Part shown: positions 1 through 7,699 of the stretch, piece after piece
Numbering within the stretch: the stretch's first letter is position 1
Layout: the number at the start of each line of letters is the position of its first letter
NCBI GenBank assembly: GCA_964467705.1
Contig: CAYXUZ010000009.1
Coordinates: forward strand, 17,258 to 81,257
From: CAADGU01 sp964467705
GTDB lineage: Bacteria; Chloroflexota; Anaerolineae; Promineifilales; Promineifilaceae
Reading direction: 5' to 3'
DNA: 64,000 nt
The notes under the pieces: model-generated
What the model saw: only the letters and a program-made list of their open reading frames with translations
Database searches by the model: none
What the model was told of the DNA's origin: nothing
Program-made: the position numbers and the translations under genes

Positions 1-450
1 GAGTATTTTGGCAGCAAGGAAGAGATCATCACGGCCGTGTGCTGGCAAGGACACGAACGTTTGACACAGGCAATGACGGCCGTTGATCGCACCCTTCCCA
101 CCGCCGAATACCTGATTGCCATTGGTCTGGCATACATCCAGTTTGCCATGCAAAACCCAGACTATTACCTGCTCATGTTTACCAATCCCGCTTTTGCCGG
201 AACACCAGAGCAGATTCAAGAGGAAGAATCATCCTTCACCATTCTGCTGGCAACTATTCAGTGTGGGTTGGATGAAGGCATTTTTCGGCCGCGCCCTGGT
301 TACGGCGCTCTGGAAATGGCCTATACTGCCTGGGCGGTTGTTCACGGCATTGCCATGTTGCGGCTGACTTATCTTACTCAGCAGCCGTTTGATTTTGCCA
401 CCGCTGATCATGAAGCGTTACGGTCAATGGTGCATGGGTTAATGAGCTAA
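1..450 (+). CDS. TetR/AcrR-family transcriptional regulator (5' end outside window)
   Basis: The reading frame is open from base 1 and stops with TAA at 448-450, so the true start lies upstream. The first visible residues, YFGSKEEI, match the end of the helix-turn-helix region of TetR repressors (usually YxYFxSKEEL). The rest is the ligand-binding and dimerisation half. The segment AWAVVHGIAML near the C-terminus resembles the WHG domain (TetR_C_33). Most of the DNA-binding domain is missing. The next gene starts 62 bases downstream on the same strand, so this regulator may control the DUF4188 and flavin-binding genes that follow; that link is inferred from position only. Confidence 0.8.
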   Translation, partial: EYFGSKEEIITAVCWQGHERLTQAMTAVDRTLPTAEYLIAIGLAYIQFAMQNPDYYLLMFTNPAFAGTPEQIQEEESSFTILLATIQCGLDEGIFRPRPGYGALEMAYTAWAVVHGIAMLRLTYLTQQPFDFATADHEALRSMVHGLMS

Positions 451-512
451 TAGTTTTTTTTGTTATTTACTGAACATTGTTCGAATACTGATTGCAATTT
501 GGAGGTTTCGCG

Positions 513-1022
513 ATGACTCAACTGTTTGCTGGCCGCTACACGGCCGTCACTTCTGACCCATTTGTTGTTTTTCTCATTGGGATGCGCATTAACCGGCTGA
601 CGGCCGTGCGCCAGTGGCTGCCGGTTTCCCGCGCCATGACGCCGATGATCAAAACATTGTATGAGTATCCAGAAAAAGGATTCCTGGGCGGGCACAGCTT
701 CTTTGCCTGGCGAATGCCGATGCTGGTCACTTACTGGCGCTCGTTTGAAGATTTGGAAGCATTCGCTCGTAATCCTTCCGACCCGCACCTGCCGGCGTGG
801 AAAAAATTTAACCAGGCGGTCGGCGATGATGGCAGCGTGGGTATCTGGCATGAGACCTATCTGATGGAACCGGGAAATTACGAATGTGTATATGGCAATA
901 TGCCCCGGTTTGGGCTGGGGGCGGTGATGGAACATGTTCCGGCTGTGGGATATTACCACACCGCCCGCAAACGACTGCATGTTCAGCAGCAAAAAGGAGA
1001 AACCGTGTCAAGTGTCAGGTGA
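513..1022 (+). CDS. DUF4188-type monooxygenase-like protein
   Basis: A 169-residue protein starting at ATG 513 behind a clear GGAGG at 501-505; an upstream in-frame TTG at 492 is less likely. The sequence VVFLIGMRINRL, followed by GGHSFFAWRMPMLVTYWRSF, resembles DUF4188, a small ferredoxin-fold family related to heme-degrading and antibiotic-biosynthesis monooxygenases. The substrate is unknown. The last residues (ETVSSVR) and the stop codon are encoded by the left arm of the inverted repeat at 1007-1046, so the natural C-terminus seems to have been extended by that repeat. It lies just downstream of a TetR gene and may be under its control. Confidence 0.7.
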   Translation: MTQLFAGRYTAVTSDPFVVFLIGMRINRLTAVRQWLPVSRAMTPMIKTLYEYPEKGFLGGHSFFAWRMPMLVTYWRSFEDLEAFARNPSDPHLPAWKKFNQAVGDDGSVGIWHETYLMEPGNYECVYGNMPRFGLGAVMEHVPAVGYYHTARKRLHVQQQKGETVSSVR

Positions 1023-1046
1023 ACAGCTTGACACCTGACACTTGAC
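1007..1046. repeat. Inverted repeat, 15-bp perfect arms, overlapping a stop codon
   Basis: The left arm GTCAAGTGTCAGGTG (1007-1021) pairs exactly with the right arm CACCTGACACTTGAC (1032-1046) around a 10-base loop. It spans the stop codon of the DUF4188 gene. It has no T tract, so it is not a typical intrinsic terminator. It is one of the short iterated repeats seen throughout this window. Confidence 0.85.
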
Positions 1047-1125
1047 GCCCGGTGTCCGGCGTCTGACACTGGATATGGTTTTGAAACTCGAATCATTTGT
1101 GACAACTGACGAAGGAGTTAACACG

Positions 1126-1611
1126 ATGATGGAACTAAATCCACAAGAAGTCTGGCATGAAATGGAAAAGCAGCTATTTGCCATATTGGGCATGGTGACG
1201 GCAAAAGGGGAAGCGCGTACGGTGGGAGTGGTGTATACGGTTCACGGCCGTAGCCTTCTCATCAGCTCAGAAAAATCGGCCTGGAAAGTGCGGCACATTG
1301 CCCAAAATCCGCATGTGTCCCTGACCATTCCCATCCATAAGAGCATTCCCATCATGCCCTGGGTCAAGATTCCGGCGGCTACCATTACATTTTCTGGCGA
1401 AGCAACGATTGCGGCCCCAACTGACCTGCCGGCGGCGGCACTTAAGCCACTTTTTCGGGGATTGGAATTGGATGCAGGGGTCATGGAGAAAATGGCCGTT
1501 ATCCAGGTAAAACCGGTTGGCGAATTTATCACCTATGGCGTGGGCGTCTCGCTAATGGAAATGCGTCACCCCGAAAAAGCGCGCGGCCGGACAGCAGTGA
1601 GCATGGGGTAG
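1126..1611 (+). CDS. Pyridoxamine 5'-phosphate oxidase-like FMN-binding protein
   Basis: A 161-residue protein from ATG 1126, preceded by GAAGGAG at 1111-1117. The longer frame from 1042 would translate the repeat at 1032-1046 and is rejected. The N-terminal part resembles the split beta-barrel of the PNPOx-like superfamily: HGRSLLISSEKSAWKVRHI is the usual strand-turn where FMN phosphate binds, and AQNPHVSLTI follows. The family includes flavin- or F420-dependent reductases, so true PNP oxidase activity should not be assumed. It is probably transcribed with the preceding DUF4188 gene. Confidence 0.7.
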   Translation: MMELNPQEVWHEMEKQLFAILGMVTAKGEARTVGVVYTVHGRSLLISSEKSAWKVRHIAQNPHVSLTIPIHKSIPIMPWVKIPAATITFSGEATIAAPTDLPAAALKPLFRGLELDAGVMEKMAVIQVKPVGEFITYGVGVSLMEMRHPEKARGRTAVSMG

Positions 1612-1632
1612 TCAAATAGCATACCAGCATGC

Positions 1633-2907
1633 TCAACCTGTGCGCTGACGCCAGCGGTCAAGATCCGCCTGGGCAGCCACAGGGTAGGCCGAAAAGCCAA
1701 GCCGACGCGCCCGCTCGCGCACCAGACCAAAGTTGGCGTCTGGTTCAACCGCGATCAGCACCGGATTGTAACCGGTGCGAACCAGCCGGTGCAACGTCTG
1801 GCAGACCATTTCGGTACCGCGTGCCGTAATGACCAAAATGGTAACGCCCCAACTAAGGTGGGCGGTGGCTTCGGTGGCCCAATTAGTGAGTGTGATGGTG
1901 TTTTCGTTTTCAATGCGGGCCAACCGTTCCAGAATTTTGACCAGATGGTTACGGCCGTGACGCGGCGGAATAGCCGGTGGCAATAACGAGGTCGGATTTT
2001 CGGAAAGTACAGCGGCCGAATGGCGTAGCAAACGGCCGCTGTTTTCGTCGAAGGCCGGGCCGTCCTCTACTGCCAGCGGGTCAAGGCCGTTGGTAATCAA
2101 CCCCACCGCCTGCCGCTGGTCTACCAGATGTGCGGCCAGCGAAGCGGCTACTTCAATGGCCCACTCAATAGTGTTAGCGCGGGATTGGCGAGAATAGGAA
2201 TCGGTGTGTAGGTCTAGGAGCACGGCCGTTTCCAACGAGATGGCTGGTTCATAAGTGCGTGCCAACAACTGGCGGGTATGGGCGCTGGCTTTCCAATTGA
2301 TCTGCCGCAGCGAATCACCGGAACGGAACTCCCGCGCCCCCATGGGCCGGGCCGGATCAGCAAAGAGCCGCTGCTGGCTGGCCAATGTCCCAAACGGCAG
2401 GCGCGACGGTAATCCCAACCGGGTCAACGGAATGATACGCGGATAAATGGTGATATATTCGGCCGGGAGTTGAGCATGGCGCTCCGGCTGGATGCCGAAG
2501 AGATCGCCCATTGTCAGCCGCAGTGGGCCAATCTGGTAAAAACCACGCCGCCTGGCGGCAATGGTATAACTTAATTCCACCTGTTTTTTGTGCCCCAACG
2601 CCACCACCGTATTGACCGGCGCCCCCTGCCGCAACTGCACTGCCACGCTTTCCGTTACCCGCACCCAGGGCATGGGCAGCCGGCCCACGTTTTGCAAATG
2701 AATGGTTATTGGTACTACCTCACCCCAGAAAGAATGAGAGGCATATGTTCGCCCACTATGCAGATTTTTTACCGTGCGGGGAATCACCCATCGGCTCCAG
2801 GCATACACGCCAACAAAAACGTAAATGATGTAAAAAACAAAGTCCACCCGCAGCAAAAAAGCAACCGCCAGCAAAATGAGAATGAGGGTGGAAAACTGGT
2901 TCATCAA
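1633..2907 (-). CDS. DUF58 domain protein, partner of MoxR
   Basis: A 424-residue membrane protein. The N-terminus carries two closely spaced hydrophobic segments (about residues 5-40), then a beta-rich region. The DUF58 signature lies at about residues 190-210 (GAREFRSGDSLRQINWKASA). After it comes a von Willebrand A-like fold with VLLDLHTDSYS as the likely metal-binding start. DUF58 proteins are commonly encoded next to MoxR ATPases and are thought to act with them in metal insertion or assembly of surface complexes. Here moxR lies directly upstream on the same strand, separated by a 54-bp perfect palindrome. The specific client is not known. Confidence 0.85.
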   Translation of the reverse strand: MMNQFSTLILILLAVAFLLRVDFVFYIIYVFVGVYAWSRWVIPRTVKNLHSGRTYASHSFWGEVVPITIHLQNVGRLPMPWVRVTESVAVQLRQGAPVNTVVALGHKKQVELSYTIAARRRGFYQIGPLRLTMGDLFGIQPERHAQLPAEYITIYPRIIPLTRLGLPSRLPFGTLASQQRLFADPARPMGAREFRSGDSLRQINWKASAHTRQLLARTYEPAISLETAVLLDLHTDSYSRQSRANTIEWAIEVAASLAAHLVDQRQAVGLITNGLDPLAVEDGPAFDENSGRLLRHSAAVLSENPTSLLPPAIPPRHGRNHLVKILERLARIENENTITLTNWATEATAHLSWGVTILVITARGTEMVCQTLHRLVRTGYNPVLIAVEPDANFGLVRERARRLGFSAYPVAAQADLDRWRQRTG

Positions 2908-2915
2908 TGGTTAAT

Positions 2916-2969
2916 GGTCAATGGTCAATGATCAATTGCCAATTGGCAATTGATCATTGACCATTGACC
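2916..2969. repeat. 54-bp perfect palindrome between moxR and DUF58
   Basis: Bases 2916-2942 are the exact reverse complement of 2943-2969. Each half is itself made of short iterated words (GGTCAATGGTCAATG, then ATCAATTGCC). The transcript would form a 27-bp hairpin with almost no loop just after the moxR stop codon. The same words recur near 25.1 kb, 38.4 kb and 54.7 kb. Confidence 0.95.
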
Positions 2970-2971
2970 GT

Positions 2972-3916
2972 TTACAGTTCGCCAATATCCAAGGGGGTAT
3001 CTTTGAGGATGTCTGCCAGGATGCCGGGGGTGGTGAGGCCACGCAGGGCGCTTTCGGGGTGGATGAGGCAGCGGTGGGCCAGGATGGCCGGGGCCAGCGT
3101 CTTCACGTCGTCGGGCAGGGTGTAGTCACGGCCGTGCATAGCTGCATAAGCCTGAATCCCCCGATATAGGGCGTGGCTGCCGCGAGGGCTGGCTCCCAGC
3201 ACCAAATCTTTATGGCGGCGGGTGGCAAATACCAGACGCACAATGTATTCGCGTACCGTATCATCCACATGCACCTGCCATACTTGCTGCGCCAGTTCCG
3301 GCAGGCGGCTACCATCCACCACCTGTGTTAGCGTCTCAATGGGATGCACCCCGCCGAGGTTGAGCAACATCTGGCCTTCTGCCTGTTCATCCAGATAGCC
3401 CAGGCTGACCTTCATAAAAAAGCGGTCAAGTTGCGCTTCGGGCAAGGGGAACGTGCCCTCGTACTCCACCGGGTTTTGTGTCGCCATGACAAAAAACGGC
3501 CGTGCCAGCGGATACGTCACCCCATCAACTGTCACCTGGCGTTCACCCATTGCTTCCAACAGAGCGGATTGGGTACGGGGAGTGGCCCGGTTAATTTCGT
3601 CCGCCAGCAAAATGTGGGTAAAGGCAGGGCCAGGAATAAAGGTGAATTTTTGCTGCTGCTGGTCAAAAATGGAGACACCGGTCACGTCGTTAGGCAGCAG
3701 GTCAGGCGTACATTGCAGCCGCTTAAACTGGATGCCCAGGCTGACGGCAATAGCCCGCGCCAACATCGTCTTGCCCACGCCGGGCACATCTTCCAGCAGG
3801 GCGTGCCCTTCGCACAACAACGCCACCGCCAACAGTTCCAGTGACGGCCGTTTGCCGATGATGACCTTTTCCACATTGTCAATCAGTTGTTGGGTGAATG
3901 TCTGAATTTCTTGCAT
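2972..3916 (-). CDS. MoxR-family AAA+ ATPase
   Basis: A 314-residue AAA+ ATPase. The Walker A motif PGVGKT is at residues 45-50 and Walker B ILLADEINR at about 102-110. A sensor-1-like region (FFVMATQNPVEYEGTFPLPE) and the arginine-rich C-terminal lid (LVLGASPRGSHAL) follow. Length and motif order match the MoxR subfamily, which acts as a chaperone-like ATPase with DUF58 and vWA-domain partners. The start ATG is at 3914-3916. The DUF58 gene follows on the same strand, probably in one operon. A lipoprotein gene lies immediately upstream. Confidence 0.92.
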   Translation of the reverse strand: MQEIQTFTQQLIDNVEKVIIGKRPSLELLAVALLCEGHALLEDVPGVGKTMLARAIAVSLGIQFKRLQCTPDLLPNDVTGVSIFDQQQQKFTFIPGPAFTHILLADEINRATPRTQSALLEAMGERQVTVDGVTYPLARPFFVMATQNPVEYEGTFPLPEAQLDRFFMKVSLGYLDEQAEGQMLLNLGGVHPIETLTQVVDGSRLPELAQQVWQVHVDDTVREYIVRLVFATRRHKDLVLGASPRGSHALYRGIQAYAAMHGRDYTLPDDVKTLAPAILAHRCLIHPESALRGLTTPGILADILKDTPLDIGEL

Positions 3917-3958
3917 GATGTGATGGGGAGATTGGAGATTGTCTCAATCCCCAACCTC

Positions 3959-5008
3959 TCAATTTTCAGCGGCCGGATCCGGGATTTCCACCGGCCCGTT
4001 AATGTTGCTGTTTGTCACCGTGCCAGTGGCGGTAATCGTTTCCTCGTCTACTGTTATCAACGTCATCGTTAGTTCCTGATGGCGGGTAATAAAGTCCTCT
4101 TTGCTAATCCATAGGACAGTGTGGAAGGAGGATTCGGCCAGGTTTTCAATAATTTGGGCTGAGGCCTCGTCATTGAAGTATTCTGCGAAGTAAAGTTCTG
4201 AATCCAATTCGACCTCAATTTCATAAACAGGAATGCCCTCCCATTCACGCTCACCCACAATTTCGGCCGCCACCACAAAATCAGGGTTGATGCTCATTTC
4301 AAATTCAAGCTGCTGCGCCATGCCCATTTGTTGTAAGAAGTCTTCGGGCAGTTGCTCCCATTCATCATCAACCGTTTCCCGCAGCCAGAGTACACTATCT
4401 CGATAAACCATTTGTAACGAGGTGGTAATAGGTTCGCCATAATCTGGTATCTCGATGATAACCGTCATGTCACAAAATGAACTGTTTGTCGGCACTTCCC
4501 GTTGGCAATTCATGATTTGGGTTTGGGTAAAACCGGTAGAAACGGTTACTTGCACCTGTTCCTGAGTCAATGTTTCGACAGTGTTCTGCGCTTCTTCTGA
4601 TTTGAGCAGAATGGTCATAGCATCCAGAGGGGCAGACACATCTGTTTCCCCTGCGGATTCCGGTTCGGGAGTGGTTTTGGCGGGTGTTTCTGTGGCCGTT
4701 GCCTGTACCCGCACACCGGGCGTAGCCGACGGCCGTATCGTCGGCGTGGCACTGGGGCTTTTGGTGGCTGTTGCTTCTGGCGTTGGTTCCGTGGTGGGCG
4801 TATCGGTGGGGGCTGGTGTGGCCGTGTTGGTTGCCGTTGGTTCCACAGTGGCCGTCGCCGTCGGCACGGGGGTATCAGTGGGTACGGCCGTGTCCGTTGC
4901 CTGTACCGCCGCTGCCTCTGTGGGCGCAGGTGACGCCGTCGGCGTCACCTCCCCACCACAAGCTGCCAGCGCCAACAGCACAAATAAAACCATTATCAAT
5001 TTTTGCAC
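3959..5008 (-). CDS. Lipoprotein with Pro/Thr linker and LppX/DUF6612-like domain
   Basis: I place the start at GTG 5008, behind AGGAGG, giving 349 residues. Upstream in-frame codons have no ribosome site and overlap the next gene. The N-terminus is a lipoprotein signal ending in the lipobox LAAC, so it should be anchored on the outer face of the membrane. About 90 residues of Thr/Pro/Ala-rich linker follow, containing several ACGGCCGT-encoded Thr-Ala-Val units. The C-terminal domain (for example LQMVYRDSVLWLRE, then IPVYEIEVELDSE) resembles the LolA/LppX-like fold of DUF6612 lipoproteins. Function is unknown; a role in lipid or envelope handling would be inference. Confidence 0.7.
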   Translation of the reverse strand: MQKLIMVLFVLLALAACGGEVTPTASPAPTEAAAVQATDTAVPTDTPVPTATATVEPTATNTATPAPTDTPTTEPTPEATATKSPSATPTIRPSATPGVRVQATATETPAKTTPEPESAGETDVSAPLDAMTILLKSEEAQNTVETLTQEQVQVTVSTGFTQTQIMNCQREVPTNSSFCDMTVIIEIPDYGEPITTSLQMVYRDSVLWLRETVDDEWEQLPEDFLQQMGMAQQLEFEMSINPDFVVAAEIVGEREWEGIPVYEIEVELDSELYFAEYFNDEASAQIIENLAESSFHTVLWISKEDFITRHQELTMTLITVDEETITATGTVTNSNINGPVEIPDPAAEN

Positions 5009-5021
5009 AGTGATCCTCCTG

Positions 5022-5798
5022 TTATTTCGACTTATTTTGCACCAACCGTTGGATTTCGTTCTCAAAGCGCGTGTCCGGCGTAAACATGAGATGCAGGCGG
5101 CGGACAACGGCCGTCCGCGCCGCCAGATAGGCCGTTAACAACTCGCGCAAATGCACGGCCGTTGCCTTCATGTCCCGATTAAAATACGCGGTTAACAAAC
5201 CCTGGCGCGCCGGTTCCTCCGGTGGCAATACGGCCAACAGGGTCGGCAGGGTGAAATGCAGCAGTTCCAGATAGACCGTGAAAGGTTTGTCCCGGTCGCC
5301 GCGTAACACCTGCCGGTACACGTCCCAAAACATCACCCAAAAGCGTTCGTCAAGCTGCTCCAGTTCCGCCGCCGTCATCCGCACCAGCGGCAAAACGGCC
5401 TGGATACAAGTGGCCTGGTATTGCTCTGCCCAGCCATTGTGGTCTTTCAAAATACGAATGTCCCGATCCCAGGGACTGGGCAACAACGCCAACGTTTCGT
5501 AACGGTAATCCACTTTGGCCCCGTTGCTGTAGAGGGTGATGTGAAAGTACGGCCGTACATGCTCCGCATCAAACGACCGGGCAGGCACATAGGGCGTCAC
5601 CGAACGCACAAATTCCCGCCGGCTGACCCAGGCGGCCTCTCTGGCTGCCTCATCAGCAAACACCAGGGCCACATCCAGGTCAGAGTAGGCGTCATCGCGG
5701 CGACGGCCGTAAGACCCCGCCAGAAAACAAGCCAGTATCGGCCGTTCAGCCAGCACCCGCTGTTGTAATCGTGTAATGACCCGCTCCTGTTCAAACAT
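5022..5798 (-). CDS. Nucleotidyltransferase-domain protein
   Basis: A 258-residue protein with the polymerase-beta nucleotidyltransferase signature near its N-terminus: GSYGRRR at about residues 28-34, then the metal-binding pair SDLDVAL (Asp40, Asp42). The family includes antibiotic nucleotidyltransferases and MNT/HEPN toxin-antitoxin components. The C-terminal part is helical and extends beyond a minimal MNT protein, closer to aminoglycoside-type or kanamycin nucleotidyltransferase-like enzymes. No HEPN partner is adjacent. Its start at 5798 is 13 bases after a codon-poor palindromic spacer, and it ends 13 bases before the downstream lipoprotein start, so the two may be co-transcribed. The substrate cannot be read from sequence. 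Confidence 0.75.
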   Translation of the reverse strand: MFEQERVITRLQQRVLAERPILACFLAGSYGRRRDDAYSDLDVALVFADEAAREAAWVSRREFVRSVTPYVPARSFDAEHVRPYFHITLYSNGAKVDYRYETLALLPSPWDRDIRILKDHNGWAEQYQATCIQAVLPLVRMTAAELEQLDERFWVMFWDVYRQVLRGDRDKPFTVYLELLHFTLPTLLAVLPPEEPARQGLLTAYFNRDMKATAVHLRELLTAYLAARTAVVRRLHLMFTPDTRFENEIQRLVQNKSK

Positions 5799-5838
5799 AG
5801 GCCGTAATCGATAATCGGTAATTGGTAATCGGAGGGGA

Positions 5839-5864
5839 TTATACTCCGTTTCGCGTGATATAAT
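5839..5864. promoter_or_regulatory. Divergent -10 elements between NTase and hypothetical gene
   Basis: The plus strand carries TATAAT at 5859-5864, pointing to the gene at 5977. The minus strand carries TATAAT (plus-strand ATTATA at 5839-5844), pointing to the nucleotidyltransferase gene. No good -35 box is visible for either, so this rests on the -10 matches and position. Confidence 0.35.
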
Positions 5865-5976
5865 AGGCGCGAAGTTTGATTAGAATGGCAAGAGGGCTGT
5901 TTCTTTTTCTTCTTCACCTTTATCCCTTTTGTCTCTTTGCGTCTTTGCGTCAAAATCATGGAAAGGAGAAATAAGG

Positions 5977-6372
5977 ATGCATATTCAAATCACCGATGTA
6001 CTGTTTGATACGGAAGCAGACCTTGTGATGGTTGAATTTTCCAATCCCTTTGGCGTGGGGGTAGGTGAATGGCGTGGCCAGACACCGCCTGAACGATACA
6101 GCCACCACCATGTGGAAATTGAGACCGCCGGTCGCCTTACCTGGGGCCAGGACATCGTACTCGTGCCAGATGAACATTTTGTCGTTGACTATGACTTGAA
6201 CCAGTTGGTCACATTACAAGGTAAATTGGAATCAACCCAACCTGATGGTGTGGCCTATGTGCTGATTGGCACAGCGTTGGTGACGGTTAAGACTAACGGC
6301 GATCCCCTGCCTTTGGACAGTTTCGTTCGTGTTCATGCCGATAAAATTATCCTTTTTCCATATGAAGCGTAA
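5977..6372 (+). CDS. Conserved-looking hypothetical protein, 131 residues
   Basis: Start ATG 5977 lies behind AAGGAG (5963-5968); an earlier in-frame start at 5929 has no ribosome site. The protein has no signal peptide or membrane segment and is acidic, with alternating hydrophobic strands, so it is probably a small soluble beta-rich domain. I do not recognise the family. Its stop codon overlaps the start of the secreted beta-helix gene by 11 bases, suggesting translational coupling and perhaps related roles. It is preceded by an AT-rich stretch resembling the repeat words found elsewhere (TCTTTGCGTCTTTGCGTC). Confidence 0.7.
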   Translation: MHIQITDVLFDTEADLVMVEFSNPFGVGVGEWRGQTPPERYSHHHVEIETAGRLTWGQDIVLVPDEHFVVDYDLNQLVTLQGKLESTQPDGVAYVLIGTALVTVKTNGDPLPLDSFVRVHADKIILFPYEA

Positions 6373-7627
6373 CCATAACAATTTGCTTCGCTGGGGGTTT
6401 ATTGGTCTTTTACTATGCTTCTTGGCGGGCTTGATGCTGCATCCGGCTGCGATCCTGGCAAACCAGGCAGGTTCACCGGCCAATCATTGTCCCCCGCTGC
6501 CCCCCGCTACCGGGTCGGCCATTACCATCAGCAACGAAGCCTCGCTGCGCAATCAGGCGTATAATGCTGCGCCAGGCACAACCCTTCTCATCCAGCCGGG
6601 CACATACCACATGCAAGGTTTCGTCCATATCGTCAATGCCGGGATCAGCCTGCGTGGGGCAAACGGCAACCGGGCTGATGTTATCCTCGATTTTGGCGGC
6701 ATGGTGGGTGGGTATTTTGGCATTTTGGTCGAAGCAGATGACGTGACCATCGCCGACCTGACCATCCAAAATGCCAACGATCACGCCGTCTCCATTCAAG
6801 GGCGTGACCGGCCTGTGCTTTATAACCTGCACATCCGCGATATTGGCGACCAGTTGGTGAAAGTGAACCCGTTTGGCAATGGCAGCGAGGACGGCTTGCT
6901 GGCCTGCTCACGGCTGGAGTACACCACCACTGCCCCCGACGAATACACCAACGGCATCAGCGCCCATGACGCCCATCGCTGGACGGTGCGGGATAACGAG
7001 TGGTACCGCATTCGCACGCCGGGTAACAGCCCTGTGCCCACTATTCTGTTCTGGTCTGCCTCTTCGGACACGATTGTGGAGCGCAATTTGCTGGTGGATT
7101 GTTACCAGGGCATTGCCTTTGGCAACGCCGGGCATGGGGAAGGCGACCATTTCGGTGGGATTGTGCGTAATAACATGATTTACGCCAGCCAGCCGCATGA
7201 TGTGGTGATTGAGATGGTTCATGCTTCCGGCTGGCTGGTGGCCCATAACACGGCCGTGCTGCTTAATCCTGGTTCTGGCCTGACGTGGGGCATGGAAGCC
7301 CGTTTTAGCGATAGCCAGGGCGTGTTTGCCTATAATCTGACGAACATGGACATCTGGGGCGACCGCGACGGGGCCAACGGCACATTGACCGGCAATTTGA
7401 CCAATGCCCAAAGCGGCTGGTTTGTGAATACGGCCGTAGGGGATTTGCATCTGGCGGCCACGGCCGTAGCTGCTATTGACCAGGCTCTTCCTCTGCCCCA
7501 GGTGACGGACGATTTTGATGGCGACGGCCGTCCTACCGGCCCGGCCCCCGACATCGGCGCAGACGAATACGGCGGTGCGCCGTTTGAACCAACGGACTGG
7601 ATTTATCTGCCCATTATGACAAAGTAG
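6362..7627 (+). CDS. Secreted right-handed beta-helix protein
   Basis: I take ATG 6362 as start (421 residues), because residues from there form a signal peptide (basic MKRNHNN, then a hydrophobic stretch ending near HPAAILA). The body shows pectate-lyase-like parallel beta-helix coils (DVTIADLTIQNANDHAVSIQ, then HNTAVLLNPGSG). Near the end DGDGRP and DIGADEYGG match the C-terminal region of proteins with a choice-of-anchor Q domain. The last residues, DWIYLPIMTK, resemble the hydrophobic tail of two other exported proteins in this window. Probably an extracellular polysaccharide lyase or binding protein; catalytic residues cannot be assigned. It lies ahead of GH20 and GH1 genes. Confidence 0.8.
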   Translation: MKRNHNNLLRWGFIGLLLCFLAGLMLHPAAILANQAGSPANHCPPLPPATGSAITISNEASLRNQAYNAAPGTTLLIQPGTYHMQGFVHIVNAGISLRGANGNRADVILDFGGMVGGYFGILVEADDVTIADLTIQNANDHAVSIQGRDRPVLYNLHIRDIGDQLVKVNPFGNGSEDGLLACSRLEYTTTAPDEYTNGISAHDAHRWTVRDNEWYRIRTPGNSPVPTILFWSASSDTIVERNLLVDCYQGIAFGNAGHGEGDHFGGIVRNNMIYASQPHDVVIEMVHASGWLVAHNTAVLLNPGSGLTWGMEARFSDSQGVFAYNLTNMDIWGDRDGANGTLTGNLTNAQSGWFVNTAVGDLHLAATAVAAIDQALPLPQVTDDFDGDGRPTGPAPDIGADEYGGAPFEPTDWIYLPIMTK

Positions 7628-7674
7628 CAAGTGGCAGGTTGTAAGTGGCAAGTAACCTGCAACCTGCCACTTGC
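7627..7674. repeat. Inverted repeat after beta-helix gene
   Basis: Bases 7627-7641 pair with 7660-7674 (core CAAGTGGCAGGTTG / CAACCTGCCACTTG). The words AAGTGGCA and AACCTGC are iterated within it. The same vocabulary appears inside the coding region near 24.05 kb. Confidence 0.85.
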
Positions 7675-7699
7675 AACCAAAAGAAACAACCTTTAAAAC

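Noticed and set aside
447..992. A 181-residue minus-strand frame
   Set aside because: It is opposite the DUF4188 gene, which has a good ribosome site and family match.
2908..2971. Repeats as a CRISPR array
   Set aside because: It is one palindrome with no regularly spaced direct repeats, and no cas genes lie in the window.
4581..5138. A Val/Ala/Gly-rich plus-strand frame of 185 residues
   Set aside because: It is the reverse of the Thr/Pro/Ala linker of the lipoprotein on the minus strand.
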